Notes: generated by a model not told the origin, from the sequence alone. A stretch of DNA of 64,000 nt from Campylobacter sp. MIT 12-8780 (GCF_006864535.1 NZ_QHLL01000003.1:1-64000), one strand, 5' to 3'; counted from the stretch's first letter, positions 27,489 to 37,219 are shown. Numbers and translations: made by a program.

Positions 27489-29156
27489 ATGGCTGAGGCG
27501 AACAAAAAAGTTCAAACAAGTATGGACGATTTCACTGATGAAGAAAACTTTGAGCAATTGCTAAAAGAATTTGATAAAAAAGATGAAGGTGCCATAACAC
27601 AAGGTGTGATTGTTGCGATTAAAGACGAAGAAGCTTTTGTTGATATAGGCAAAAAATCAGAAGGAATTCTAGCAATAGACGAGCTTAAAGATGCTGGGGG
27701 AAATTTACTCTACAAAGAAGGCGACAAACTTGAAGTTGCTGTGATAGGAAATCGTAATGGCAAGCCTCTTGTCTCTCATAAAAAAGCTTTAAGAAAACAA
27801 AAAGTCGTTGAATTTATCAAAAATTATACAGAAGATGATAATAAAATCCTTAATGTAAAAATTATCTCTAAAAACAAAGGCGGTTTTGTTTGTGTTGATG
27901 ATGAGGGTGTTGAGTTTTTCTTACCTCGCTCGCAGTATCTTGCAAAAGATGGCAATGTCATCGGAAAAAGCTTGAAAGTAAAGATCATTAAGATCGATCA
28001 AGACGAACAAAGCATAGTCGTTTCACGCAAAAAAATTCTTGATGATGAACGCAAGAAACGCAAAGAACTAGTTAGTGATATCGTCGAAGAGGATAAGATT
28101 ATCGAAGGTATCATTAAAAAAATCACAAGTTATGGAATGTTTGTTGATGTTGGCGGTATAGATGGGCTTGTGCATTATAGCGAAATTTCATATAAAGGGC
28201 ATGTTAATCCAAATGCACTTTACAAAGAAGGCGATAGCGTAAGTGTAAAAGCTATAAAATACGACAAAGACAAAAAACACCTTTCTTTATCGATCAAAGC
28301 AGCGCAGCCTGATCCTTGGAAAGAGATCAAAGACAGCCTAGAGCTTGGCGATACGATTAAGGTTGTTGTTTCAAATATAGAAAATTATGGCGCTTTTGTG
28401 GATTTGGGAAATGATATAGAAGGCTTTTTACATATCAGCGAGCTTTCTTGGGATAAAAATATCAAACACCCAAGAGATCATATCAGCAAAGGACAAGAAC
28501 TTGAAGTTGAAGTGATTGAAATCGATCCAAACCAAAAGCGTTTAAGAGTTTCTTTAAAAAATCTTCTTGCAAAGCCTTTTGATGAATTTGTAAAAAACTA
28601 TAAAGTAGGCGATATCATCAAAGGAAAAGTAAGCTCGCTTACTAATTTTGGGGCTTTTATCGCTATAGATGGAATTGAAGCCTTGCTTCATAATGAAGAC
28701 TGCTCTTGGGATAGAAATGATAAGTGCAAAGACTTATATAAAATAGGCGATGAGCTTGAAGTAAAAATCATCAAAATCGATCCAGAAAATCAAAAAATTT
28801 CTTTAAGCATAAGAGAACTCAGCCAAAGTCCGGTGCAAGCTTATATCAAAGAATTTGGTATAGGCAAGATCGTAAAAGGCAAGATTAAAGACATTAAGGA
28901 TTTTGGTGTTTTTGTTGAACTTAGAGATGGAGTTGATGCGCTCATTCACAAAGAAGATATTAATGCTAAAGATATGGAAGAGCTTAAAGTAGGCGATGAG
29001 ATAGAATCAGTCATTAGTTTTGTCGATGAAAAGAAAAACAGAATTCGTCTTAGTGTAAAAAATCTCAAAAGAATGAAAGAAAGAGAAGTTCTTAACGAAA
29101 TCAACAACAACGATAGAGTAAGTTTAGGCGATATCATCAAAGAACAACTTTCTTAA
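27489..29156 (+). CDS. rpsA: 30S ribosomal protein S1
   Basis: A 555-residue RNA-binding ribosomal protein that unfolds mRNA on the 30S subunit. Six S1/OB repeats are seen, most clearly VDVGGIDGLVHYSEIS, VDLGNDIEGFLHISELSW, IAIDGIEALLHNEDCSW and VELRDGVDALIHKEDI. The first two are the divergent ribosome-binding repeats. RBS AAGGA. Likely first gene of a transcript running through serA and the two-component genes. Confidence 0.97.
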   Translation: MAEANKKVQTSMDDFTDEENFEQLLKEFDKKDEGAITQGVIVAIKDEEAFVDIGKKSEGILAIDELKDAGGNLLYKEGDKLEVAVIGNRNGKPLVSHKKALRKQKVVEFIKNYTEDDNKILNVKIISKNKGGFVCVDDEGVEFFLPRSQYLAKDGNVIGKSLKVKIIKIDQDEQSIVVSRKKILDDERKKRKELVSDIVEEDKIIEGIIKKITSYGMFVDVGGIDGLVHYSEISYKGHVNPNALYKEGDSVSVKAIKYDKDKKHLSLSIKAAQPDPWKEIKDSLELGDTIKVVVSNIENYGAFVDLGNDIEGFLHISELSWDKNIKHPRDHISKGQELEVEVIEIDPNQKRLRVSLKNLLAKPFDEFVKNYKVGDIIKGKVSSLTNFGAFIAIDGIEALLHNEDCSWDRNDKCKDLYKIGDELEVKIIKIDPENQKISLSIRELSQSPVQAYIKEFGIGKIVKGKIKDIKDFGVFVELRDGVDALIHKEDINAKDMEELKVGDEIESVISFVDEKKNRIRLSVKNLKRMKEREVLNEINNNDRVSLGDIIKEQLS

Positions 29157-29168
29157 ATAAAATGAGCG

Positions 29169-29654
29169 ATGAAAAAATATAGCTTTTTTGCTGTTTTAGC
29201 TGTATTGTTTTTAGGGCTTTTGGTGGCTATCTTTTCTTTATTTTTTTCAGAAAATGATATAGTCCCAAATTTTGATGACTTGCAAGAAGAAAGTAAAGCT
29301 CAAGTTTCTATTCAAGAACAAAATAATCAAACTTGGCAGGATAGGTTTGCAAATTTAAGCCCTAAAAACTATACGCCTGCTGTAGAACAATTTTCTATGG
29401 TTTTTACTCCAGATACAAGCCAATACCAGCCTAAAAGTAAATTTTTTCAGCTTATCGTTGATAAAAATGATGTATATTCTTTGTTTTGTCTCAAACAAAC
29501 TTTAAATTTTTTCAAGGTAAAATATTCGCTTACCTCGACTGGAACAAATACTGAGATTTTCTTAGATACAGACAATCAAAACTTGCTTAAAGATATACAA
29601 GCAAGACTTAAAATTTATGATATAAACACACAAATAAAGGAGATATGGCTATGA
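29169..29654 (+). CDS. Membrane-anchored periplasmic protein of unknown function
   Basis: A 161-residue protein with one N-terminal membrane helix (residues about 5-28) and a periplasmic body. The C-terminal 70 residues (FFQLIVDKNDVYSLFCLKQTL, LLKDIQARLKIYDIN) look like a compact alpha/beta fold, possibly SPOR-like, but I cannot assign it. It sits 12 nt after rpsA and overlaps serA by 4 nt. Counterpart of Cj0892c by position. Confidence 0.75.
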   Translation: MKKYSFFAVLAVLFLGLLVAIFSLFFSENDIVPNFDDLQEESKAQVSIQEQNNQTWQDRFANLSPKNYTPAVEQFSMVFTPDTSQYQPKSKFFQLIVDKNDVYSLFCLKQTLNFFKVKYSLTSTGTNTEIFLDTDNQNLLKDIQARLKIYDINTQIKEIWL

Positions 29655-31234
29655 AAAAAAAGATTATCGTTTGTGATGCGATCTTAGATGAGGGTGTGGA
29701 ACTTTTAAGAAAGGCTGAGGATATAGAGCTTATCGAAGCGGCAAAAGTGCCAAAAGATGAGCTTTTAACTAAGCTTGGTGATGTTGAAGTAGCCATTACG
29801 AGAAGTTCAACTGATGTAGATGAGAAGTTTTTACAAGCCGCACCAAAGCTTAAAGCCTTAATAAGAGCTGGAGTAGGGGTTGATAATGTCGATATAAATG
29901 CCGCTTCAAAGCAAGGCGTGATCGTGATGAATGTGCCAACGGCAAATACCATAGCAGCTGTTGAATTAAGTCTTGCTCATCTTTTGTGTGCGGCTCGATC
30001 TTTTGTCAATGCGCACAATCAGCTCAAACAAGAAAGAAAATGGCAAAGAGAAAAATGGTATGGTATAGAGCTTAAAGATAAGGTTTTAGGAGTCATTGGC
30101 TTTGGAAATATAGGCTCAAGAGTAGCCATTCGCGCAAAAGCCTTTGGTATGAAAATTCTAGCTTATGATCCTTATGTGCCACATTCAAAAATCACAGATT
30201 TAGATATGAAAGTAGCCAAAAGTTTAGATGAAATTCTAAGCCAAAGCGATTTCATCACCATTCACACCCCAAAAACAGCTGAAACTAAGGGTATGATAGG
30301 GCTTAATGAGCTTGCTAAGATGAAAGATGGTATAAGACTTATAAATTGTGCAAGGGGCGGACTTTACACCGAAGAAGCACTTTGTGAGGGACTTAAAAGT
30401 GGTAAGATCGCTTGGCTTGGTATAGATGTTTTTGATAAAGAACCAGCTACAAATAACCCGCTTTTAGACTTTGAAAACATCTCAGTTACAGCTCATCTTG
30501 GAGCTAATACCCTTGAAAGTCAAAGAAATATCGCCATTCAAGCTTGCGAACAAGCCCTAAATGCAGCACGCAATATAGCCTTTGCGAATGCTTTAAATTT
30601 ACCTATCAAAACAGAAGATTTACCACCTTTCATCGCTCCTTATGTTGAGCTTGTTTCAAAAATGGCATTTTTATGCTCTCAAATGCAAAAAACTGCTATC
30701 ACAAGTATCAAGCTTGAAGCAGAAGGAGCAGTGGCTGAATATGCGAAGTCTTTGCTTACTTTTGCCAGCGTTGGGGCTTTAAAAAATATCTTAGGTGATA
30801 GTATAAATTATGTTAATGCTGAGTTTGTGTGTAAAGAAAAGGGCATAGAACTTGGCTTTGAAGTTGTGCCAAATTCAGGCTATAACAACAAAATAAGCGT
30901 AAAGATAAGCACGGCAAATTCAAGCTTTAGTGTGAGTGGAACTGTATTTGAGGAAAATAATCAAAGAATAGTTTCTTTAAATGGCTTTAAGACTGATTTT
31001 AAACCAAAAGGAAAAATGGTAGTCTTTAAAAACAAAGATATTCCGGGTGTTATCGCTGCAATTAGTGGAATTTTAGCCCAAAATCATATCAACATCGCTG
31101 ATTTTAGACTAGGACGCGATGGTTCAGGTTATGCTTTAGCTGTAATTTTACTTGATGAAAAGATAGATAAAAAAGTCCTTGATGAGCTTAACAATCTTGA
31201 AGCTTGTGTGTATGCATATTATGCAGAGTTATGA
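29651..31234 (+). CDS. serA: D-3-phosphoglycerate dehydrogenase
   Basis: Oxidises 3-phosphoglycerate with NAD+ in the first step of serine synthesis. About 527 residues, so the long form: substrate domain, Rossmann domain (GVIGFGNIGSRVAIRAK), catalytic motif NCARGGLYTEEAL and the H of SVTAHLGANT, an intervening domain and a C-terminal ACT domain (DIPGVIAAISGILAQNHINI) for serine feedback. The start is the ATG at 29651, which overlaps the previous stop as ATGA and has AAGGAG 8 nt upstream. The earlier ATG at 29645 is only 2 nt from that site. Confidence 0.96.
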   Translation: MKKKIIVCDAILDEGVELLRKAEDIELIEAAKVPKDELLTKLGDVEVAITRSSTDVDEKFLQAAPKLKALIRAGVGVDNVDINAASKQGVIVMNVPTANTIAAVELSLAHLLCAARSFVNAHNQLKQERKWQREKWYGIELKDKVLGVIGFGNIGSRVAIRAKAFGMKILAYDPYVPHSKITDLDMKVAKSLDEILSQSDFITIHTPKTAETKGMIGLNELAKMKDGIRLINCARGGLYTEEALCEGLKSGKIAWLGIDVFDKEPATNNPLLDFENISVTAHLGANTLESQRNIAIQACEQALNAARNIAFANALNLPIKTEDLPPFIAPYVELVSKMAFLCSQMQKTAITSIKLEAEGAVAEYAKSLLTFASVGALKNILGDSINYVNAEFVCKEKGIELGFEVVPNSGYNNKISVKISTANSSFSVSGTVFEENNQRIVSLNGFKTDFKPKGKMVVFKNKDIPGVIAAISGILAQNHINIADFRLGRDGSGYALAVILLDEKIDKKVLDELNNLEACVYAYYAEL

Positions 31235-31884
31235 GAATACTTTTAATCGAAGATGATACAGACTTAAACGAGCTTTTAACTTTAAGACTTCAAAAAGAGG
31301 GCTTTGAGCTTGAAAGCTTGTTTGATTTTGAGGGCGTGCGTGAGCGTTTAGATGAAAAGGATTTTGATCTTTTGCTTGTGGATAGAAATTTACCAAGCGG
31401 AGATAGTGTAGAAAAGCTTGCCAGCCTTCGCAAACAAGGCTATAACGAGCCTGTGATTTTTCTTACTGCAAAAAGCTTGCAAGAAGATATTATAGAGGGC
31501 TTTAAAAAGGGCTGTGATGATTATATCATTAAGCCTTTTGATTTTAATGAACTTGTTTTTCGTATCAAAGCCTTGCTTAAACGCAGTAAAAAAGAAAGTG
31601 AAACTCTAGCATATAAGGACTTTTTACTTGATCTTAATAACCACCAATGCTTTTTTAAAGGCAAGGAAGCGATCTTATCAAATTTAGAATTTGAGCTTTT
31701 AAAATGCTTTTTTGAAAACAAAAACACGCTCTTAAGCAGGCAGTTTTTAAGTGAAAATGTCTGGCAAGATGATAGTGTCAATGATAAAACCATAAACATA
31801 GCTCTTACAAGGCTTAGAGCAAAATTTCCAAGTCTTAAAGAACATATCATTAGTGTTAGGGGCATTGGCTATAAATTATGCTAA
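31231..31884 (+). CDS. OmpR-family response regulator
   Basis: A 217-residue DNA-binding response regulator. Receiver domain with acidic pair EDD (residues 7-9), phospho-acceptor Asp51 (LLLVDRNLPSG), Thr switch (FLTAK) and Lys in IIKPFDF. The C-terminal winged helix (LSNLEFELLKCFFEN, DKTINIALTRLRAKF, VRGIGYKL) follows. The start is ATG 31231, overlapping the serA stop as ATGA. The partner kinase gene overlaps its 3' end. Counterpart of Cj0890c. The regulon is unknown. Confidence 0.93.
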   Translation: MRILLIEDDTDLNELLTLRLQKEGFELESLFDFEGVRERLDEKDFDLLLVDRNLPSGDSVEKLASLRKQGYNEPVIFLTAKSLQEDIIEGFKKGCDDYIIKPFDFNELVFRIKALLKRSKKESETLAYKDFLLDLNNHQCFFKGKEAILSNLEFELLKCFFENKNTLLSRQFLSENVWQDDSVNDKTINIALTRLRAKFPSLKEHIISVRGIGYKLC

Positions 31885-33164
31885 AAACAAAACACATTTT
31901 TATGCTCCTTTTTGTGGGTATTTTAAGTATATTTACCCTAAGTGTAGCCGTGCTGATTTACTCCAATATACAAACCTTGCTTTTTAAGCAGTATGAACAA
32001 AAGCTCAAAACCCTTGATGATATCTTGCGTTTTTCTGTATTTGACAGCCTAAATGAAAGCAATATAAAAGAATTTAGCACTCAAACTCGCATTGATCTTA
32101 TCATCAAAAAAGATGAGAGTGTTTTTGCTTCATTTAAAGACTACGATTTTTTTGTAAAAAATGCCAATGAAAGCATTCAAGAGCTTGAATTTAAAGGCAA
32201 AAAGCTTTTATATAAGCTTTATAAGATCAATCAAGATGATTTTTTTATACTTTTGGTGTATCCAAGAATTTTAGAGCTTAAGAATTATTGGCTGGGTATT
32301 TTTGGGATTTTTAGCTTTTGCGCCTTAGCTTGTTTTGTGTTTATAGGCTTTTTTGCTAAAAAATTGCAACAAAGTTTTAAGAAAATTTTAATTTTTCTAA
32401 GCAAAATAGACAGCAAAGATGAAATTTTACTTGAAAACTCTATCTTTAAAGAGCTTAATTTACTCAATGCAAAGCTTTACAAAACCAAAGCCACCCTACT
32501 TAAAAAACAAAGACAAAACAAAAAACAAAGCGATAAGATCAATCTTAAAAATACCCAGCTTACAAGCATTATCTCAGCCATATCTCACGAGCTTAAAAAT
32601 CCACTCTCTGTTATAAAGCTAAGCATACAAACCCTAAAAGACAAGGACTTTCAAGATGAAAATAGCCAAAATAAGCTTTTAGCTAAGATAGAAAGTCAAG
32701 GCGAAAAGCTCAATAAGCTCACTACTCAGCTCAATCTTGTTTTTAACTTAAATTTAAGCCAAGATAATAAAAATACCTTTGATTTGTATGAGCTTGCAAA
32801 AAAAGTAGCCCTAAATGATGATAGGATAAAGCTAGAAGGTAAAAGCTCTATGGTTTTTGCTAATGAGTTTTTAATCGAACAGGTTTTAATCAATCTTAGC
32901 TCAAATGCTCTTAAATACAGCAAAGATGAAGTGATTTTAAAAGTAGAGGATAAAAAGGTAAGCGTAAAAGATAAGGGCATAGGCATAGCCAAAGATCAAA
33001 TCAAACTCATCACAAAAAAATTTTATAAAGTGGATATAAAAAGTGAAAATTCCTTTGGAATAGGGCTTTTTTTAGTGAAAAAAATACTCAGCCTACATAA
33101 AAGCTATCTTCAAATTTCAAGCGAGCTTAATAAAGGTAGCGAGTTTTCTTTTGAATTGGAGTAA
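31878..33164 (+). CDS. Sensor histidine kinase
   Basis: A 428-residue membrane kinase. Two membrane helices (residues about 8-30 and 134-156) bracket a periplasmic sensor of about 100 residues. The H-box is ISHELKNPLSVIKLS, with N-box LINLSSNALKYS, G1 VKDKGIGIAKDQI and G2 FGIGLFLVKKI. Unusually, no clear HAMP sequence separates helix 2 from the H-box; a Lys-rich coiled segment does. It overlaps the response-regulator gene by 7 nt, so the two form a cognate pair. The signal is unknown. Confidence 0.93.
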   Translation: MLKTKHIFMLLFVGILSIFTLSVAVLIYSNIQTLLFKQYEQKLKTLDDILRFSVFDSLNESNIKEFSTQTRIDLIIKKDESVFASFKDYDFFVKNANESIQELEFKGKKLLYKLYKINQDDFFILLVYPRILELKNYWLGIFGIFSFCALACFVFIGFFAKKLQQSFKKILIFLSKIDSKDEILLENSIFKELNLLNAKLYKTKATLLKKQRQNKKQSDKINLKNTQLTSIISAISHELKNPLSVIKLSIQTLKDKDFQDENSQNKLLAKIESQGEKLNKLTTQLNLVFNLNLSQDNKNTFDLYELAKKVALNDDRIKLEGKSSMVFANEFLIEQVLINLSSNALKYSKDEVILKVEDKKVSVKDKGIGIAKDQIKLITKKFYKVDIKSENSFGIGLFLVKKILSLHKSYLQISSELNKGSEFSFELE

Positions 33165-33166
33165 AA

Positions 33167-35113
33167 ATGGCTTTACTTGAGTGTATAGAAGCAAATAAAA
33201 AATTTGGTGAAAAAATCATTTTAAAAGCTGTGAATTTTAGTGCAAATAAGGGCGAGAAAATCGCTATCATCGGCAAAAATGGCTGTGGTAAGTCAAGCCT
33301 TTTAAAAGCTCTTTATGGCAAGCTTAAACTTGATAGCGGACGCGTGATTAAGCAAAATGATATAAGCGTGGCTATGCTTGCTCAAGAGCTTGATTTTAAC
33401 TCAAATTTAAGCGTTAAAGAGGCTTTGAAAGAACATTTAGCTGAGGAATTTAAGGCTTTAAAAGCTTATGAAAGCTTAAATGAAAGGCTTGCTAGTGAGC
33501 CTGAAAATAAAGAACTTTTAAAGCAGATTAATAGCCTTTTTGATTTTATCACGAGTAAAGATGCTTGGAATTTAGAAAGTAAAATGAATAGAGCCTTAAA
33601 AGAGCTTGATTTGCTACGTTTTGAGCATAGAAGTTTGCTTTCTTTAAGTGGGGGCGAGCTAAGGCGAATTGCGCTTTGTGCCATCTTGCTTAAAAGCCCT
33701 GACATCATGCTTTTAGATGAGCCAAGCAATCATTTAGATGTGTATATGTGTGCTTTTTTGGAAAATTATCTTAAAAACTCAAAATCCTGTGTAATCTTCA
33801 TCTCTCATGATCGCTATTTTATCGATGAGGTAGCTACTCGTTGTGTGGAGCTTGAAGAAGGAGAGTTGAGAAAATTTGAGGGAAATTATACTTATTATCT
33901 GGCTAAAAAAGCTGAACTTTTAGCGAGTCTTAGTAAAAGCTATGAGACTTTAGTCAAACAGCTTAAAAGCGAGGAGGAATGGCTAAGACGTGGGGTAAAA
34001 GCAAGGCTTAAACGCAACGAAGGGCGTAAAGAGCGAATTTTAAAGATGAGAGAAGAGGCAAAGAAAAACCCAAGCCAAATTAACAAACTCAAGCTTGAAT
34101 TACAAAGAGCACAAAATAACTTCACTCAAACTCAAAGCACTAATCGTCAAAAAATGCTTTTTGAGCTTGAAAATATCAGTAAAAGTATGGGCGAAAAGCT
34201 TTTGTTTAAGGACTTTTCAACGCGTATTTTACAACTTGAACGCATAGGCATAGTAGGCAAAAATGGCTGTGGAAAATCTAGTCTTTTAAAGATTTTGCTA
34301 GATAGGCTTAGCCCAGATAGCGGTAAGATAAAAAGAGGGGAGCTTAAAATTGGTTATTTTGATCAAGCAAGAGCCTTGCTTGAAAGTGAAAAAACTCTAC
34401 AAGAAATTTTTTGCCCAAATGGAGGCGATAGGGTGGAAGTTAGGGGTAAAAATATGCATATTTATGGCTATTTGAAGCAATTTTTATTTCCTAAGGAGTT
34501 TTTAACTCAAAATGTAGCTGTGCTAAGCGGGGGCGAAAAAAACAGAGTAGCCTTAGCCTTGCTTTTCACCAAAGAATACGATATGCTCGTGCTTGATGAG
34601 CCAACAAATGATTTAGACATCGCCACTATTAACATACTTGAGGAGTATTTGCTAAGCTTTAATGGTGCGATTTTACTGGTAAGTCATGATAGATATTTTA
34701 TGGATAAAATCGCTTCAAAACTCTTTGTCTTTAAGCCAAATGGTAGCATTGAGATCGAACATAAAAGCTATACTCAGCTTTTAGAAGATGAAAAAGAGCT
34801 TAAAGAATTTGAAGAACTTAGCCAAAAATTAAGCTCTAAAGAGCCTGATGAAGCTGAATATAAAAGCAAAAATATAAAAACAAATAAAAGCACAAAACTA
34901 AGCTACAAAGAACAAGAAATTCTAAAAAGCTACCCAGATAAAATAACTCAGCTTGAAACAAAGATCAAAGAGCTAGAACACGCCCTTTCAAAGCAAGAGC
35001 TTTATGAGGAGCAAGGTATAACGAGTTTGTATGAGGAGCTTAGCACTGCTCAAAGCGAGCTTTCTAGCCTTGAAGAAGTATATTTTGAGGTGCTAGAAAA
35101 GAGTGAAAACTAG
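33167..35113 (+). CDS. ABC-F family ATPase (Uup-like)
   Basis: A 648-residue soluble tandem ATPase without membrane domains. Walker A motifs are GKNGCGKSSLLKALYG and GKNGCGKSSLLKILLD, signatures LSGGELRRIAL and LSGGEKNRVAL, and Walker B motifs MLLDEPSNHLD and MLVLDEPTNDLD. A charged linker rich in Lys/Arg separates the two, and a coiled-coil C-terminal tail (residues about 570-648) is Uup-like. ABC-F proteins act on the ribosome; Uup also affects DNA repair intermediates. It starts 2 nt after the kinase gene, so probably the end of the rpsA-serA transcript. Counterpart of Cj0888c. Confidence 0.93.
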   Translation: MALLECIEANKKFGEKIILKAVNFSANKGEKIAIIGKNGCGKSSLLKALYGKLKLDSGRVIKQNDISVAMLAQELDFNSNLSVKEALKEHLAEEFKALKAYESLNERLASEPENKELLKQINSLFDFITSKDAWNLESKMNRALKELDLLRFEHRSLLSLSGGELRRIALCAILLKSPDIMLLDEPSNHLDVYMCAFLENYLKNSKSCVIFISHDRYFIDEVATRCVELEEGELRKFEGNYTYYLAKKAELLASLSKSYETLVKQLKSEEEWLRRGVKARLKRNEGRKERILKMREEAKKNPSQINKLKLELQRAQNNFTQTQSTNRQKMLFELENISKSMGEKLLFKDFSTRILQLERIGIVGKNGCGKSSLLKILLDRLSPDSGKIKRGELKIGYFDQARALLESEKTLQEIFCPNGGDRVEVRGKNMHIYGYLKQFLFPKEFLTQNVAVLSGGEKNRVALALLFTKEYDMLVLDEPTNDLDIATINILEEYLLSFNGAILLVSHDRYFMDKIASKLFVFKPNGSIEIEHKSYTQLLEDEKELKEFEELSQKLSSKEPDEAEYKSKNIKTNKSTKLSYKEQEILKSYPDKITQLETKIKELEHALSKQELYEEQGITSLYEELSTAQSELSSLEEVYFEVLEKSEN

Positions 35114-35172
35114 GATTTTGCATTTAAACTCTTTATTTTCATACATTTAGCTTTTGCTTAATGATATTCTTT

Positions 35173-36999
35173 TCATTCTTTTTTCAAATACCGAGAAAAA
35201 ATTTCAAAAATTTCAAATAAATTTTTCTTGCTTGTATTGTTGCTATCTTGGTATTTTTTATCTTTAAATTCAAGCAAACCTAAGGCATTGATCAAGACAA
35301 TCCTTTCATCTTCTATAACCGCATTTTCAGTATAAGAGCCAGCTAGCACATAAGGACGATTTGTAAGATGAAAAAGATTTTCACCTATAGAATAATCCAA
35401 GCTATTATTTTTTACTCTAAAAACCTCTTGCATTAAGGTTGTGCTGATATCATATACACTTGTTTTTGTATGTATCGTGGCGCTTTTGTTTTGCTCGCCC
35501 CATTTTACAATGAGTGGAATTTTAACTTGATAATCCTTAAAATCACTATTATGCCCCCAGTGATTGTCTTTATCTTCGTTAAATTCCTCGCCATGATCTG
35601 CGCTTATAATGATGATTGTATTTTCATAGAGCTGATTTTCTTTTAAAATTTCAATAATTCTTTTAAAATTTGCATCCGTATAAAGCACAGCGTTTTGATA
35701 AAGGTTAAAATACTCGCTCGCATCGCTTTGAGCATTTAAAGAAAGATGATTGATACTTGAATAAGGTTTAAACCGAGCAAATTCATCTGGAAAAGTATAA
35801 GCGTGTATATTGTCTAAAAATACAAAGCTAAAAAATCTTTTGTTTTTATCATGATTTTGAATGAATTTGTGAAAATCTTCTATCGTATTTTCCTCTCTTT
35901 CAAGAAAAGTTTCCCCTTTTGAGCCCATTCGAAGATTTTCAACGGCTGCAAAGATAGTTTGATGAAATTCAGGCTTGTATAAATTTGCTGTTGTAAAGAC
36001 GCCTAGACTATAGTTTTGATCTTTGACCGCTTGGATAAGAGCAGCACTTTTTCCGCTTGTTAAAGCCACCTGCCAATATGAAGGCGGCAAGCCATAAAAC
36101 AAGCCAAATATACCTCCGCGAGTAGAATTTGAACTTGAATAGTGGTTAGTATAAACGCTTGCATTTTTGGCAAATTCTGTAGTAAAAGGCATATTTGTGG
36201 CATTAAGCATATCTGCCCTTAAAGAATCACTAAGCAAAAGCAAGACATTGTATTTTAAGCTTGCATCTTCATACTCAAGTGGCTTTTTAGGATAGTCAAA
36301 ATACCCGCTTTCTAAAACTTTAAACTTCTCATTTTGTCCCTCTTGAGCGACAATGCCAAATTTTCTTAAAAAAGAATTCATAGTTAAAGGCTTGTAAAGT
36401 GGCAGGCGATTGGCAAGATTGATGATTGCTAAGTCTTGTTTAGCCATACTTAAAGCATGTATAAAATTCACGCTTAAATACAGCACTATCATCAAAGGCA
36501 AAACAAGCACAAAAAATCTTTTATGGCTTTTATTTTGTGCAAGATAAAGGGCAAAAAGGCTGGCAAAAACAACATAAAATATAATCACAAGCACCTTTAT
36601 AATGATAGCAAGTACAGTTTGCGTGCTTAAAGAAATCACTTCACCGCCTGCATTAAAAAACAAATCAAGCATAGCAAAGCTTAAGTGAAAGCGGTAAAGA
36701 TAAAATATATGCGCGTCTGTTAAAAGTATGATATGAGCAAAGATATTGATTAAACAAGTGATAAAAAACGCTAAAACCATCTTGTTTTTAAGCACCAAAA
36801 ACAAGGGATATGCAAGCACCAAATTGATAAGGAAAAAATAAAGATAAAAATGAGCCACCCCAGCACATAAAAAATACACACTAGAGCCATTAAAAGTTAA
36901 ATTTAAAGCGTATAAAAAAAGAGGATAAAAAGCTAGGGGGATATTAAATAAAACTACGATCAAGATAAACTTAAATTTATGTTGCAGGGGCAAAAACAT
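35173..36999 (-). CDS. YejM/PbgA-like sulfatase-fold inner-membrane protein
   Basis: About 608 residues. Five N-terminal membrane helices (to about residue 190) precede a periplasmic alkaline-phosphatase/sulfatase domain. LLLLSDSLRADML holds the first metal aspartate, NSTRGGIFGLFYGLP the conserved Thr nucleophile, and SADHGEEFNEDKDNHWGH the remaining metal ligands. The TRxGxFGLFYGLP pattern is that of DUF3413/YejM proteins, which control lipid A synthesis in enterics, rather than EptC or LtaS. Unlike some YejM homologues, the metal-site residues look intact. The start is the ATG at 36999 (AAAAGG 8 nt upstream), not the TTG at 37023. A G13 tract lies in the promoter. It converges on the ABC-F gene. 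Confidence 0.8.
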   Translation of the reverse strand: MFLPLQHKFKFILIVVLFNIPLAFYPLFLYALNLTFNGSSVYFLCAGVAHFYLYFFLINLVLAYPLFLVLKNKMVLAFFITCLINIFAHIILLTDAHIFYLYRFHLSFAMLDLFFNAGGEVISLSTQTVLAIIIKVLVIIFYVVFASLFALYLAQNKSHKRFFVLVLPLMIVLYLSVNFIHALSMAKQDLAIINLANRLPLYKPLTMNSFLRKFGIVAQEGQNEKFKVLESGYFDYPKKPLEYEDASLKYNVLLLLSDSLRADMLNATNMPFTTEFAKNASVYTNHYSSSNSTRGGIFGLFYGLPPSYWQVALTSGKSAALIQAVKDQNYSLGVFTTANLYKPEFHQTIFAAVENLRMGSKGETFLEREENTIEDFHKFIQNHDKNKRFFSFVFLDNIHAYTFPDEFARFKPYSSINHLSLNAQSDASEYFNLYQNAVLYTDANFKRIIEILKENQLYENTIIIISADHGEEFNEDKDNHWGHNSDFKDYQVKIPLIVKWGEQNKSATIHTKTSVYDISTTLMQEVFRVKNNSLDYSIGENLFHLTNRPYVLAGSYTENAVIEDERIVLINALGLLEFKDKKYQDSNNTSKKNLFEIFEIFSRYLKKE

Positions 37000-37036
37000 A
37001 TCAAAAACCTTTTTAAAATACAAATTAAAAAGGTGT

Positions 37037-37044
37037 ATTCTAGC
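37037..37044 (-). promoter_or_regulatory. Extended -10 box abutting a poly-G tract
   Basis: Minus strand GCTAGAAT fits gnTAnaAT exactly, and its first G is the last G of the G13 run. Predicted transcription starts about 30 nt before the ATG at 36999. T-rich DNA (TTTTTATTTTGTAGTTTTTAAG) lies on the other side of the tract, so tract length sets the spacing between the two promoter elements. Confidence 0.55.
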
Positions 37045-37056
37045 CCCCCCCCCCCC
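37044..37056 (-). repeat. Homopolymeric G13 tract (C13 on plus strand)
   Basis: Thirteen consecutive C on the plus strand, read as G13 upstream of the YejM-like gene. Campylobacter G tracts of 8 or more slip at high rate and cause phase variation. Here it lies outside the coding frame, since every frame through it meets a stop or lacks a start. The remaining 37057-37219 DNA is AT-rich with no gene seen. Confidence 0.9.
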
Positions 37057-37219
37057 TTAATATAAGCTTAAAAACTACAAAATAAAAATTTTGATAAAAA
37101 TGCAGTGGATTTGAATTTATAAAGATTAAAAGACATCACAAAGCGTGATTAAAAAATTTTGAAAAATATAAAAGATTTTAGGCTAAAAATGAAAGATCAA
37201 AAAGAAGTAGAGTTTAAAT

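Noticed and set aside
37024-37219. In-frame extension of the YejM-like gene through the G13 tract
   Set aside because: All three frames upstream meet a stop (TAA before GCT TAT ATT) or lack a start codon, so the tract is not coding and the ATG at 36999 has the ribosome site.
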